DNA from: Hippophae tibetana
Taxonomy: Eukaryota > Streptophyta > Magnoliopsida > Rosales > Elaeagnaceae
Direction: 5' to 3'
DNA: 64,000 bases
Assembly: GCA_037013495.1 (NCBI GenBank)
Contig: JAZDXN010000024.1
Span: 434,001 to 498,000 of the forward strand
Translations under genes and position numbers: made by a program
Shown: positions 24,601 through 39,237 of the stretch, one piece after another
Layout: each line of letters begins with the position of its first letter
Numbering within the stretch: the stretch's first letter is position 1
Notes under the pieces: model-generated
Told to the model about the DNA's origin: nothing
Seen by the model: only the letters and a program-made list of their open reading frames with translations
The model's database searches: none

Positions 24601-27600
24601 AAAAGAAAACTTAAACATCTTTTTTTCTCTTTTTTGCAAACGTAGGCAAGGGAAATAAATACTCTAAATTGTAATTCCTTATAACTATGATATATTTAAA
24701 TGGAAATTATTATATCTTAAACTACCAAACAATCAAAATTAAGAAATTTTGTTTATTAATTTTTATATAAGAGATTAATACCTATCATTATTAATTATTT
24801 TACGAATTCAATATTCTTAACTTATTTATAAGTTATTCTTAATGTGTTGGAATTTTCCGTATTGAATTTAACTTTATTTTTACATGTCTCTCGCAAAATC
24901 TAGGTTCCCAACGAATTCGAAGAGTAAGAAGCAAGTAAAGATGTTGAGAAATATTATGCCCATAAACCATTGAAATATTTCATGCTAGGTAATAATATGT
25001 TTACAAATAATTTATGCACCAAACTCTAGTCATTACCTTCTCCCATTTGGTAGGTTGGTAACCAAATTCGGTTGAATTGGGCTCGGAAGCAAGACTTTGA
25101 AAGGAAAGAAAATAGTGAGAAAACATGAGTATGAATAAATAAATGGAAAAAAACTTAAACATTTTTTTTGTCTTTTTTGCAAAGGTAGGCAATGGAAATA
25201 AATACTCTAAATTGTAATTCCTTATAACTATGATATATTTAAATGGAAATTATTATATCTTAAAATAACAAACAATCAAAATTAAGAAATTTTGTTTATT
25301 AATTTTTATATAAGAGATAAATCCTTATCATTTTTAATTATTTTATGAATTCGATATTCTTAACTTATTTATAAGTTATTCTTGTAGTGTTTGAATTTTC
25401 CGTATTGAATTTAACTTTATTTTTACCTGTCTCTCTCAAAATCTAGGTTCCAAACGAATTCGAAGAGTAAGGAGCTAGTAAAGATGTTGAGAAATATTGT
25501 GCCCAAAAACCTTTGAAATATTTCGGGCTAGGTAATAATATGTTTACAAATAATTTATGCACCAAACTCTAGTCATTACCTTTTCCCATTTGGTTGGTTG
25601 GTAACCAAATTCGGTTGAATTAGGCTCGGAAGCAAGACTTTCAAAGGAATGGAATATGTGAGAAAACATGAGTATGAATAAATAAATGGAAAAGCAAACT
25701 TAAACATCTTTTTTTGTCTTTTTTGCAAACGTAGGCAAGGGAAACAAATACTCTAAATTGTAATTCCTTATAACTATGATATATTTAAATGGAAATTATT
25801 ATATCTTAAAATACCAAACAATCAAAATTAAGAAATTTTGTTTATTAATTTTTTTTATAAGAGATTAATACTTATCATTTTTAATTATTTTATGAATTCA
25901 ATATTCTTAACTTATTTATAAGTTATTCTTAATGTGTTGGAATTTTCCAAATTTAATTTAACTTTATTTTTACCTGTCACTCTCAAAATATAGGTTCCAA
26001 ACGAATTCGAGGAGTAAGTAGCAAGTAAAGATGTTGAGAAATATTGTGCCCATAAACCATAGAAATATTTCGGGATAGGAAATAATATATATACAAATAA
26101 TTTATGCACCAAACTCTTGTCATTACCTTTTCCCATTTGGTAGGTTGGTAACCAAATTCGGTTGAATTGAGGTCGGAAGCAAGACTTTCAAAGGAAAGAA
26201 AATAGTGAGAAAACATGAGTATAAATAAAAAAATGGAAAAAAAACATAAACATTTTTTTTGTCTTTTTTGCAAAGGTAGGCAAGGGAAACAAATACTCTA
26301 AATTGTAATTCCTTATAACTATGATATATTTAAATGGAAATTATTATATCTTAAAATACCAAACAATCAAAATTAAGAAATTTTGTTTATTAATTTTTTT
26401 TATAAGAGATTAATACTTATCATTTTTAATTATTTTATGAATTCAATATTCTTAACTTATTTATAAGTTATTCTTAATGTGTTGGAATTTTCCGAATTTA
26501 ATTTAACTTTATTTTTACCTGTCACTCTCAAAATATAGGTTCCAAACGAATTCGAAGAGTAAGAAGCAAGTAAAGATGTTGAGAAATATTGTGCCTATAA
26601 ACCATAGAAATATTTCGGGATAGGTAAAAGTATATATACAAATAATTTATGCACCACACTCTTGTCATTACCTTTTCCCATTTGGTAGGTTGGTAACCAA
26701 ATTCGGTTGAATTGAGGTCGGAAGCAAGACTTTCAAAGGAAAAAAAATAGTGAGAAAACATGAGTATGAATAAAAAAATGGAAAAAAAACTTAAACATTT
26801 TTTTTGTCTTTTTTGCAAAGGTAGGCAAGGGAAATAAATACTCTAAATTGTAATTCCTTATTACTATGATATATTTAAATGGAAATTATTATATCTTAAA
26901 ATGCGAAACAATCAACATTTAGAAATTTTGTTTATTAATTTTTATATAAGAGATAAATACTTATCATTATTAATTATTTTATGAATTCAATATTCTTAAC
27001 TTATTTATAAGTTATTCTTAATGTGTTGGAATTTTCCGTATTGAATTTAACTTTATTTTTACCTGTCTCTCGCAAAATCTAGGTTCCCAACGAATTCGAA
27101 GAGTAAGAAGCAAGTAAAGATGTTGAGAAATATTATGCCCATAAACCATTGAAATATTTCGGGCTAGGTAATAATATGTTTACAAATAATTTATGCACCG
27201 AACTCTAGTCATTACCTTTTCCCATTTGGTTGGTTGGTAACCAAATTCGGTTGAATTGGGCTCGGAAGCAAGACTTTGAAAGGAAAGAAAATAGTGAGAA
27301 AACATGAGTATGAATAAATAAATGGAAAAAAAACTTAAACATTTTTTTTTGTCTTTTTTGCAAAGGTAGGCAATGGAAATAAATACTCTAAATTGTAATT
27401 CCTTATAACTATGATATATTTAAATGGAAATTATTATATCTTAAAATACCAAACAATCAAAATTAAGAAATTTTGTTTATTAATTTTTATATAAGAGATA
27501 AATACTTATCATTTTTAATTATTTTATGAATTCAATATTCTTAACTTATTTATAAGTTATTCTTGTAGGATTGGAATTTTCCGTATTGAATTTAACTTTA

Positions 27601-28430
27601 TTTTTACCTGTCTCTCTCGAAATCTAGGTTCCAAACTAATTCGAAGAGTAAGGAGCTAGTAAAGATGTTGTCAAATATTGTGCCCATAAACCTTTGAAAT
27701 ATTTCGGGCTAGGTAATAATATGTTTACAAATAATTTATGCACCAATCTTTAGTCATTACCTTTTCCCATTTGGTAGGTTGGTAACCAAATCCGGTTGAA
27801 TTAGGCTCGGAAGCAAGACTTTCAAAGGAAAGGAATATGTGAGAAAACATGAGTATGAATAAATAAATGGAAAAGAAAACTTAAACATCTTTTTTTGTCT
27901 TTTTTGCAAACGTAGGCAAGGGAAATAAATACTCTAAATTGTAATTCCTTATAACTATGATATATTTAAATGGAAATTATTATATCTTAAACTACCAAAC
28001 AATCAAAATTAAGAAATTTTGTTTATTAATTTTTATATAAGAGATTAATACCTATCATTATTAATTATTTTACGAATTCAATATTTTTAACTTATTTATA
28101 AGTTATTCTTAATGTGTTGGAATTTTCCGTATTGAATTTAACTTTATTTTTACATGTCTCTCGCAAAATCTACGTTCCCAACGAATTTGAAGAATAAGAA
28201 GCAAGTAAAGATGTTGAGAAATATTATGCCCATAAACCATTGAAATATTTCATGCTAGGTAATAATATGTTTACAAATAATTTATGCACCAAACTCTAGT
28301 CATTACCTTCTCCCATTTGGTAGGTTGGTAACAAAATTCGGTTGAATTGGGCTCGGAAGCAAGACTTTGAAAGGAAAGAAAATAGTGAGAAAACATGAGT
28401 ATGAATAAATAAATGGAAAAAAAAACTTAA
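18651..28430. repeat. Domain IV: 3,270-bp hexamer HOR, three tandem copies
   Basis: Six-monomer units repeat with a constant shift of 3,269-3,270 bp. Corresponding starts are 19091/22360/25630, 19638/22907/26177, 20182/23452/26722, 20726/23996/27266, 21271/24541/27811 and 21817/25087/28357. Each position in the hexamer has its own markers. Examples are GATGTTGTCAAATATTG with CAAATCCGG (near 21,130, 24,400 and 27,670), TTGGTTGGTTGG (near 20,690, 23,960 and 27,230), TTTCATGCTAGG (near 21,710, 24,980 and 28,250) and GGTAAAAGTATATA (second and third copies). The first copy is the most diverged at its left end (AACAACCAATC near 18,730). The pattern stops just after 28,357, where the following unit has GGCAAGGG instead of GGCAATGG. 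Confidence 0.92.
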
Positions 28431-31400
28431 ACATTTTTTTTGTCTTTTTTGCAAAGGTAGGCAAGGGAAATAAATACTCTAAATTGTAATTCCTTAAAAC
28501 TATGATATATTTAAATGGAAATTATTATATCTTAAACTACCAAACAATCAAAATTAAGAAATTTTGTTTATTAATTTTTTTTATAACAGATTAATACTTA
28601 TCATTTTTAATTATTTTATGAATTCAATATTCTTAACATATTTATAAGTTATTCTTAATGTGTTGGAATTTTCCGAATTGAATTTAACTTTATTTTTACC
28701 TGTCACTCTCAAAATCTAGGTTCCAAACGAATTCGAAGAGTAAGAAGCAAGTAAAGATGTTGAGAAATATTGTGCCCATAAACCATAGAAATATTTCGGG
28801 ATAGGTAATAATATATATACAAATAATTTATGCACCAAACTCTTGTCATTACCTTTTCCCATTTCCTAGGTTGGTAACCAAATTCGGTTGAATTGATCTC
28901 GGAAGCAAGAATTTCAAAGGAAAGAAAATAGTGAGAAAACATGAGTATAAATAAATAAATGGAAAAAAAACTTAAACATTTTTTTTGTTTTTTTGCAAAG
29001 GTAGGCAAGGGAAATAAATACTCTAAATTGTAATTCCTTATAACTATGATATATTTAAATGGAAATTATTATATCTTAAAATGCGAAACAATCAACATTT
29101 AGAAATTTTGTTTATTAATTTTTATATAAGAGATAAATACTTATCATTTTTAATTATTTTATGAATTCAATATTCTTACCTTATTTATAAGTTATTCTTG
29201 TAGTGTTGGAATTTTCCGTATTGAATTTAACTTTATTTTTACCTATCTCTCGTAAAATCTAGGTTCCCAACGAATTCGAAGAGTAAGAAGCAAGTAAAGA
29301 TGTTGAGAAATATTATGCCCATAAACCATTGAAATATTTCGGGCTAGGTAATAATATGTTTACAAATAATTTATGCACCAAACTCTAGTCATTACCTTTT
29401 CCCATTTGGTAGGTTGGTAACCAAATTCGGTTGAATTGGGCTCGAAAGCAAGACTTTGAAAGGAAAGAAAATAGTGAGAAAACATGAGTATGAATAAATA
29501 AATGGAAAAAAAACTTAAACATTTTTTTTTCTTTTTTGCAAAGGTAGGCAAGGGAAATAAATACTCTAAATTGTAATTCCTTATAACTATGATATATTTA
29601 AATGGAAATTATTATATCTTAAAATACCAAACAATCAAAATTAAGAAATTTTGTTTATTAATTTTTATATAAGAGATAAATACTTATCATTTTTAATTAT
29701 TTTATGAATTCAATATTCTTAACTTATTTATAAGTTATTCTTGTAGTGTTGGAATTTTCCGTATTGAATTTAAATTTATTTTTACCTCTCTCTCTCTCAA
29801 AATCTAGGTTCCAAACGAATTCGAAGAGTAAGGAGCTAGTAAAGATGTTGAGAAATATTGTGCCCAAAAACCTTTGAAATATTTCGGGCTAGGTAATAAT
29901 ATGTTTACAAATAATTTATGCACCAAACTCTAGTCATTACCTTTTCCCATTTGGTAGGTTGGTAACCAAATTCGGTTGAATTAGGCTCGGAAGCAAGACT
30001 TTCAAAGGAATGGAATATGTGACAAAACATTAGTATGAATAAATAAATGGAAAAGAAAACTTAAACATCTTTTTTTGTCTTTTTTGCAAACATAGGCAAG
30101 GGAAACAAATACTCTAAATTGTAATTCCTTATAACTATGATATATTTAAATGGAAATTATTATATCTTAAACTACCAAACAATCAAAATTAAGAAATTTT
30201 GTTTATTGATTTTTTTTATAAGAGATTAATACTTATCATTATTAATTATTTTATGAATCCAATATTCTTAACTTATTTATAAGTTATTCTTAATGTGTTG
30301 GAATTTTCCGAATTGAATTTAACTTTATTTTTACCTGTCACTCTCAAAATGTAGGTTCCAAACGAATTCGAAGAGTAAGAAGCAAGTAAAGATGTTGAGA
30401 AATATTGTGCCCATAAACCATAGAAATATTTCGGGATAGGTAATAATATATATACAAATAATTTCTGCACCAAACTCTTGTCATTACCTTTTCCCATTTG
30501 GTAGGTTGGTAACCAAATTCGGTCGAATTGAGCTCGGAAGCAAGACTTTCAAAGGAAAGAAAATAGTGACAAAACATGAGTATGAATAAATAAATGGAAA
30601 AAAAACTTAAACATTTTTTTTGTTTTTTGCAAAGGTAGGCAAGGGAAATAAATACTCTAAATTGTAATTCCTTATAACTATGATATATTTAAATGGAAAT
30701 TATTATATCTTAAAATGCGAAACAATCAAAATTAAGAAATTTTGTTTATTAATTTTTTTTATAAGAGATTAATACTTATCATTTTTAATTATTTTATGAA
30801 TTCAATATTCTTAACATATTTATAAGTTATTCTTAATGTGTTGGAATTTTCCAAATGAATTTAACTTTATTTTTACCTGTCACTCTCAAAATGTAGGTTC
30901 CAAACGAATTCGAAGAGTAAGAAGCAAGTAAAGATGTTGAGAAATATTGTGCCCATAAACCATAGAAATATTTCGGGATAGGTAATAATATATATACAAA
31001 TACTTTCTGCACCAAATTCTTGTCATTACCTTTTCCCATTTGGTAGGTTGGTAACCAAATTCGGTCGAATTGAGCTCGGAAGCAAGACTTTCAAAGGAAA
31101 GAAAATAGTGAGAAAACATGAGTATGAATAAATAAATGGAAAAAAAACTTAAACATTTTTTTTGTTTTTTTGCAAATGTAGGCAAGGGAAATAAATACTC
31201 TAAATTGTAATTCCTTATAACTATGATATATTTAAATGGAAATTATTATATCTTAAAATGCGAAACAATCAACATTTAGAAATTTTGTTTATTAATTTTT
31301 ATATAAGAGATATATACTTATCATTTTTAATTATTTTGTGAATTCAATATTCTTACCTTATTTATAAGTTATTCTTGTAGTGTTGGAATTTTCCGTATAG

Positions 31401-34400
31401 AATTTAACTTTATTTTTACCTATCTCTCGCAAAATCTAGGTTCCCAACGAATTCGAAGAGTAAAAAGCAAGTAAAGATGTTGAGAAATATTATGCCCATA
31501 AACCATTGAAATATTTCGGGCTAGGTAATAATATGTTTACAAATAATTTATGCACCAAACTCTAGTCATTACCTTTTCCCATTTGGTAGGTTGGTAACCA
31601 AATTCGGTTGAATTGGGCTCGGAAGCAAGACTTTGAAAGGAAAGAAAATAGTGAGAAAACATGAGTATGAATAAATAAATGGAAAAAAAACTTAAACATT
31701 TTTTTTGTCTTTTTTACAAAGGTAGGCAATGGAAATAAATACTCTAAATTGTAATTCCTTATAACTATGATATATTTAAATGGAAATTATTATATCTTAA
31801 ACTACCAAACAATCAAAATTAAGAAATTTTGTTTATTAATTTTTTTTATAAGAGATTAATACTTATCATTTTTAATTATTTTATGAATTCAATATTCTTA
31901 ACTTATTTATAAGTTATTCTTAATGTGTTGGAATTTTCCGAATTGAATTTAACTTTATTTTTACCTGTCACTCTCAAAATCTAGGTTCCAAACGAATTCG
32001 AAGAGTAAGAAGCAAGTAAAGATGTTGAGAAATATTGTGCCCATAAACCATAGAAATATTTCGGGATAGGTAATAATATATATACAAATAATTTATGCAC
32101 CAAACTCTTGTCATTACCTTTTCCCATTTTCTACGTTGGTAACCAAATTCGGTTGAATTGATCTCGGAAGCAAGACTTTCAAAGGAAAGAAAATAGTGAG
32201 AAAACATGAGTATGAATAAATAAATGGAAAAAAAACTTAAACATTTTTTTTGTTTTTTTGCAAATGTAGGCAAGGGAAATAAATACTCTAAATTGTAATT
32301 CCTTATAACTATGATATATTTAAATGGAAATTATTATATCTTAAAATGCGAAACAATCAACATTTAGAAATTTTGTTTATTAATTTTTATATAAGAGATA
32401 TATACTTATCATTTTTAATTATTTTGTGAATTCAATATTCTTACCTTATTTATAAGTTATTCTTGTAGTGTTGGAATTTTCCGTATAGAATTTAACTTTA
32501 TTTTTACCTATCTCTCGCAAAATCTAGGTTCCCAACGAATTCGAAGAGTAAAAAGCAAGTAAAGATGTTGAGAAATATTATGCCCATAAACCATTGAAAT
32601 ATTTCGGGCTAGGTAATAATATGTTTACAAATAATTTATGCACCAAACTCTAGTCATTACCTTTTCCCATTTGGTAGGTTGGTAACCAAATTCGGTTGAA
32701 TTGGGCTCGAAAGCAAGACTTTGAAAGGAAAGAAAATAGTGAGAAAACATGAGTATGAATAAATAAATGGAAAAAAAACTTAAACATTTTTTTTTCTTTT
32801 TTGCAAAGGTAGGCAAGGGAAATAAATACTCTAAATTGTAATTCCTTATAACTATGATATATTTAAATGGAAATTATTATATCTTAAAATACCAAACAAT
32901 CAAAATTAAGAAATTTTGTTTATTAATTTTTATATAAGAGATTAATACCTATCATTATTAATTATTTTACGAATTCAATATTCTTACCTTATTTATAAGT
33001 TATTCTTGTAGTGTTGGAATTTTCCGTATTGAATTTAACTTTATTTTTACCTATCTCTCGCAAAATCTAGGTTCCCAACGAATTCGAAGAGTAAGAAGCA
33101 AGTAAAGATGTTGAGAAATATTATGCCCATAAACCATTGAAATATTTCGGGCTAGGTAATAATATGTTTACAAATAATTTATGCACCAAACTCTAGTCAT
33201 TACCTTTTCCCATTTGGTAGGTTGGTAACCAAATTCGGTTGAATTGGGCTCGGAAGCAAGACTTTGAAAGGAAAGAAAATATTGAGAAAACATGAGTATG
33301 AATAAATAAATGGAAAAAAAACTTAAACATTTTTTTTGTCTTTTTTGCAAAGGTAGGCAAGGGAAATAAATACTCTAAATTGTAATTCCTTAAAACTATG
33401 ATATATTTAAATGGAAATTATTATATCTTAAACTACCAAATAATCAAAATTAAGAAATTTTGTTTATTAATTTTTTTTATAACAGATTAATACTTATCAT
33501 TTTTAATTATTTTATGAATTCAATATTCTTAAGATATTTATAAGTTATTCTTAATGTGTTGGAATTTTCCGAATTGAATTTAACTTTATTTTTACCTGTG
33601 ACTCTCAAAATCTAGGTTCCAAACGAATTCGAAGAGTAAGAAGCAAGTAAAGATGTTGAGAAATATTGTGCCCATAAACCATAGAAATATTTCGGGATAG
33701 GTAATAATATATATACAAATAATTTATGCACCAAACTCTTGTCATTACCTTTTCCCATTTGCTAGGTTGGTAACCAAATTCGGTTGAATTGATCTCGGAA
33801 GCAAGAATTTCAAAGGAAAGAAAATAGTGAGAAAACATGAGTATAAATAAATAAATGGAAAAAAAACTTAAACATTTTTTTTGTTTTTTTGCAAAGGTAG
33901 GCAAGGGAAATAAATACTCTAAATTGTAATTCCTTATAACTATGATATATTTAAATGGAAATTATTATATCTTAAAATGCGAAACAATCAACATTTAGAA
34001 ATTTTGTTTATTAATTTTTATATAAGAGATAAATACTTATCATTTTTAATTATTTTATGAATTCAATATTCTTACCTTATTTATAAGTTATTCTTGTAGT
34101 GTTGGAATTTTCCGTATTGAATTTAACTTTATTTTTAGCTATCTCTCGCAAAATCTAGGTTCCCAACGAATTCGAAGAGTAAGAAGCAAGTAAAGATGTT
34201 GAGAAATATTATGCTCATAAACCATTGAAATATTTCGGGCTAGGTAATAATATGTTTACAAATAATTTATGCACCAAACTCTAGTCATTACCTTTTCCCA
34301 TTTGGTAGGTTGGTAACCAAATTCGGTTGAATTGGGCTCGGAAGCAAGACTTTGAAAGGAAAGAAAATATTGAGAAAACATGAGTATGAATAAATAAATG

Positions 34401-35976
34401 GAAAAAAAACTTAAACATATTTTTTTCTTTTTTGCAAAGGTAGGCAAGGGAAATAAATACTCTAAATTGTAATTCCTTATAACTATGATATATTTAAATG
34501 GAAATTATTATATCTTAAAATACCAAACAATCAAAATTAAGAAATTTTGTTTATTAATTTTTATATAAGAGATTAATACCTATCATTATTAATTATTTTA
34601 CGAATTCAATATTCTTAACTTATTTATAAGTTATTCTTAATGTGTTGGAATTTTCCGTATTGAATTTAACTTTATTTTTACATGTCTCTCGCAAAATCTA
34701 GGTTCCCAACGAATTCGAAGAGTAAGAAGCAAGTAAAGATGTTGAGAAATATTATGCCCATAAACCCTTGAAATATTTCATGCTAGGTAATAATATGTTT
34801 ACAAATAATTTATGCACCAAACTCTAGTCATTACCTTCTCCCATTTGGTAGGTTGGTAACCAAATTCGGTTGAATTGGGCTCGGAAGCAAGACTTTGAAA
34901 GGAAAGAAAATAGTGAGAAAACATGAGTATGAATAAATAAATGGAAAAAAAACTTAAACATTTTTTTTGTCTTTTTTACAAACGTAGGCAAGGGAAATAA
35001 ATACTCTAAATTGTAATTCCTTATAACTATGATATATTTAAATGGAAATTATTATATCTTAAACTACCAAACAATCAAAATTAAGAAATTTTGTTTATTA
35101 ATTTTTTTTATAACAGATTAATACTTATCATTTTTAATTATTTTATGAATTCAATATTCTTAAGATATTTATAAGTTATTCTTAATGTGTTGGAATTTTC
35201 CGAATTGAATTTAACTTTATTTTTACCTGTCACTCTCAAAATCTAGGTTCCAAACGAATTCGAAGAGTAAGAAGCAAGTAAAGATGTTGAGAAATATTGT
35301 GCCCATAAACCATAGAAATATTTCGGGATAGGTAATAATATATATACAAATAATTTATGCACCAAACTCTTGTCATTACCTTTTCCCATTTGCTAGGTTG
35401 GTAACCAAATTCGGTTGAATTGATCTCGGAAGCAAGAATTTCAAAGGAAAGAAAATAGTGAGAAAACATGAGTATGAATAAATAAATGGAAAAGAAAACT
35501 TAAACATCTTTTTTTGTCTTTTTTGCAAACATAGGCAAGGGAAATAAATACTCTAAATTGTAATTCCTTATAACTATGATATATTTAAATGGAAATTATT
35601 ATATCTTAAACTACCAAACAATCAAAATTAAGAAATTTTGTTTATTAATTTTTTTTATAAGAGATTAATACTTATCATTATTAATTATTTTATGAATTCA
35701 ATATTCTGAACTTATTTATAAGTTATTCTTAATGTGTTGGAATTTTCCGAATTGAATTTAACTTTATTTTTACCTGTCACTCTCAAAATGTAGGTTCCAA
35801 ACGAATTCGAAGAGTAAGAAGCAAGTAAAGATGTTGAGAAATATTGTGCCCATAAACCATAGAAATATTTCGGGATAGGTAATAATATATATACAAATAC
35901 TTTCTGCACCAAATTCTTGTCATTACCTTTTCCCATTTGGTAGGTTGGTAACCAAATTCGGTCGAATTGAGCTCGG
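28430..35976. repeat. Domain V: interleaved dimer, hexamer and nonamer repeats
   Basis: Monomers start at 28903, 29446, 29991, 30538, 31080, 31623, 32168, 32711, 33254, 33799, 34342, 34885 and 35430. Several periods overlap. Units 31080 and 32168 (shift 1,088 bp) share GCAAATGTAGG, GAGATATATAC, TTTTGTGAATTC, CCGTATAGAATT and GTAAAAAGCAAG. Units 29446 and 32711 (3,265 bp) share CATTTTTTTTTC and TCGAAAGC. Units 28903 and 33799 (4,896 bp, nine monomers) share AAGAATTTC and GTATAAATAAATAAATGG. An A-type unit with the CT tract lies at 29991, preceded near 29,787 by a tract longer by one CT. The pattern is that of repeated unequal exchange with different offsets, not of one regular HOR. Confidence 0.8.
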
Positions 35977-38900
35977 AAGCAAGACTTTCAAAGGAAAGAA
36001 AATAGTGAGAAAACATGAGTATGAATAAATAAATGGAAAAAAAACTTAAACATTTTTTTTGTTTTTTGCAAAGGTAGGCAAGGGAAATAAATACTCTAAA
36101 TTGTAATTCCTTATAACTATGATATATTTAAATGGAAATTATTATATCTTAAAATGCGAAACAATCAACATTTAGAAATTATGTTTATTAATTTTTATAT
36201 AAGAGATAAATACTTATCATTTTTAATTATTTTATGAATTCAATATTCTTACCTTATTTATAAGTTATTCTTGTAGTGTTGGAATTTTCCGTATTGAATT
36301 TAACTTTATTTTTACCTATCTCTCGCAAAATCTAGGTTCCCAACGAATTCGAAGAGTAAGAAGCAAGTAAAGATGTTGAGAAATATTATGCCCATAAACC
36401 ATTGAAATATTTCGGGCTAGGTAATAATATGTTTACAAATAATTTATGCACCAAACTCTAGTCATTACCTTTTCCCATTTGGTAGGTTGGTAACCAAATT
36501 CGGTTGAATTGGGCTCGGAAGCAAGACTTTGAAAGGAAAGAAAATATTGAGAAAACATGAGTATGAATAAATAAATGGAAAAAAAACTTAAACATTTTTT
36601 TTGTCTTTTTTGCAAAGGTAGGCAAGGGAAATAAATACTCTAAATTGTAATTCCTTAAAACTATGATATATTTAAATGGAAATTATTATATCTTAAACTA
36701 CCAAACAATCAAAATTAAGAAATTTTGTTTATTAATTTTTTTTATAAGAGATTAATACTTATCATTTTTAATTATTTTATGAATTCAATATTCTTAACTT
36801 ATTTATAAGTTATTCTTAATGTGTTGGAATTTTCCGAATTGAATTTAACTTTATTTTTACCTGTCACTCTCAAAATCTAGGTTCCAAACGAATTCGAAGA
36901 GTAAGAAGCAAGTAAAGATGTTGAGAAATATTGTGCCCATAAACCATAGAAATATTTCGGGATAGGTAATAATATATATACAAATAATTTCTGCACCAAA
37001 CTCTTGTCATTACCTTTTCCCATTTGGTAGGTTGGTAACCAAATTCGGTCGAATTGAGCTCGGAAGCAAGACTTTCAAAGGAAAGAAAATAGTGAGAAAA
37101 CATGAGTATGAATAAATAAATGGAAAAAAAACTTAAACATTTTTTTTGTTTTTTGCAAAGGTAGGCAAGGGAAATAAATACTCTAAATTGTAATTCCTTA
37201 TAACTATGATATATTTAAATGGAAATTATTATATCTTAAAATGCGAAACAATCAACATTTAGAAATTATGTTTATTAATTTTTATATAAGAGATAAATAC
37301 TTATCATTTTTAATTATTTTGTGAATTCAATATTCTTACCTTATTTATAAGTTATTCTTGTAGTGTTGGAATTTTCCGTATTGAATTTAACTTTATTTTT
37401 ACCTATCTCTCGCAAAATCTAGGTTCCCAACGAATTCGAAGAGTAAGAAGCAAGTAAAGATGTTGAGAAATATTATGCCCATAAACCATTGAAATATTTC
37501 GGGCTAGGTAATAATATGTTTACAAATAATTTATGCACCAAACTCTAGTCATTACCTTTTCCCATTTGGTAGGTTGGTAACCAAATTCGGTTGAATTGGG
37601 CTCGGAAGCAAGACTTTGAAAGGAAAGAAAATATTGAGAAAACATGAGTATGAATAAATAAATGGAAAAAAAACTTAAACATTTTTTTTGTCTTTTTTGC
37701 AAAGGTAGGCAAGGGAAATAAATACTCTAAATTGTAATTCCTTAAAACTATGATATATTTAAATGGAAATTATTATATCTTAAACTACCAAACAATCAAA
37801 ATTAAGAAATTTTGTTTATTAATTTTTTTTATAAGAGATTAATACTTATCATTTTTAATTATTTTATGAATTCAATATTCTTAACTTATTTATAAGTTAT
37901 TCTTAATGTGTTGGAATTTTCCGAATTGAATTTAACTTTATTTTTACCTGTCACTCTCAAAATCTAGGTTCCAAACGAATTCGAAGAGTAAGAAGCAAGT
38001 AAAGATGTTGAGAAATATTGTGCCCATAAACCATAGAAATATTTCGGGATAGGTAATAATATATATACAAATAATTTCTGCACCAAACTCTTGTCATTAC
38101 CTTTTCCCATTTGGTAGGTTGGTAACCAAATTCGGTCGAATTGAGCTCGGAAGCAAGACTTTCAAAGGAAAGAAAATAGTGAGAAAACATGAGTATGAAT
38201 AAATAAATGGAAAAAAAACTTAAACATTTTTTTTGTTTTTTGCAAAGGTAGGCAAGGGAAATAAATACTCTAAATTGTAATTCCTTATAACTATGATATA
38301 TTTAAATGGAAATTATTATATCTTAAAATGCGAAACAATCAACATTTAGAAATTATGTTTATTAATTTTTATATAAGAGATAAATACTTATCATTTTTAA
38401 TTATTTTATGAATTCAATATTCTTACCTTATTTATAAGTTATTCTTGTAGTGTTGGAATTTTCCGTATTGAATTTAACTTTATTTTTACCTATCTCTCGC
38501 AAAATCTAGGTTCCCAACGAATTCGAAGAGTAAGAAGCAAGTAAAGATGTTGAGAAATATTATGCCCATAAACCATTGAAATATTTCGGGCTAGGTAATA
38601 ATATGTTTACAAATAATTTATGCACCAAACTCTAGTCATTACCTTTTCCCATTTGGTAGGTTGGTAACCAAATTCGGTTGAATTGGGCTCGGAAGCAAGA
38701 CTTTGAAAGGAAAGAAAATATTGAGAAAACATGAGTATGAATAAATAAATGGAAAAAAAACTTAAACATTTTTTTTGTCTTTTTTGCAAAGGTAGGCAAG
38801 GGAAATAAATACTCTAAATTGTAATTCCTTAAAACTATGATATATTTAAATGGAAATTATTATATCTTAAACTACCAAACAATCAAAATTAAGAAATTTT

Positions 38901-39237
38901 GTTTATTAATTTTTTTTATAAGAGATTAATACTTATCATTTTTAATTATTTTATGAATTCAATATTCTTAACTTATTTATAAGTTATTCTTAATGTGTTG
39001 GAATTTTCCGAATTGAATTTAACTTTATTTTTACCTGTCACTCTCAAAATCTAGGTTCCAAACGAATTCGAAGAGTAAGAAGCAAGTAAAGATGTTGAGA
39101 AATATTGTGCCCATAAACCATAGAAATATTTCGGGATAGGTAATAATATATATACAAATAATTTAAGCACCAAACTCTTGTCATTACCTTTTCCCATTTG
39201 CTACGTTGGTAACCAAATTCAGTTGAATTGATCTCGG
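35977..39237. repeat. 1,087-bp dimer HOR, three tandem copies
   Basis: Units start at 35977, 37064 and 38151 (first member, 542 bp) and at 36519, 37606 and 38693 (second member, 545 bp). The first member carries GGTCGAATTGAGC before the anchor, the short TTTGTTTTTTGC run and AAATTATGTTTATT (near 36,178, 37,266 and 38,353). The second carries GAAAATATTGAG, CCTTAAAACTATG and CTTAAACTACC. The third copy is followed by a unit with GCTACGTTGG, which ends the series. Apart from single changes such as TTTTGTGAATTC near 37,318, the three copies look the same. The dimer differs in composition from the 1,091-bp dimer of domain II, so two independent dimeric HORs exist in the window. Confidence 0.9.
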
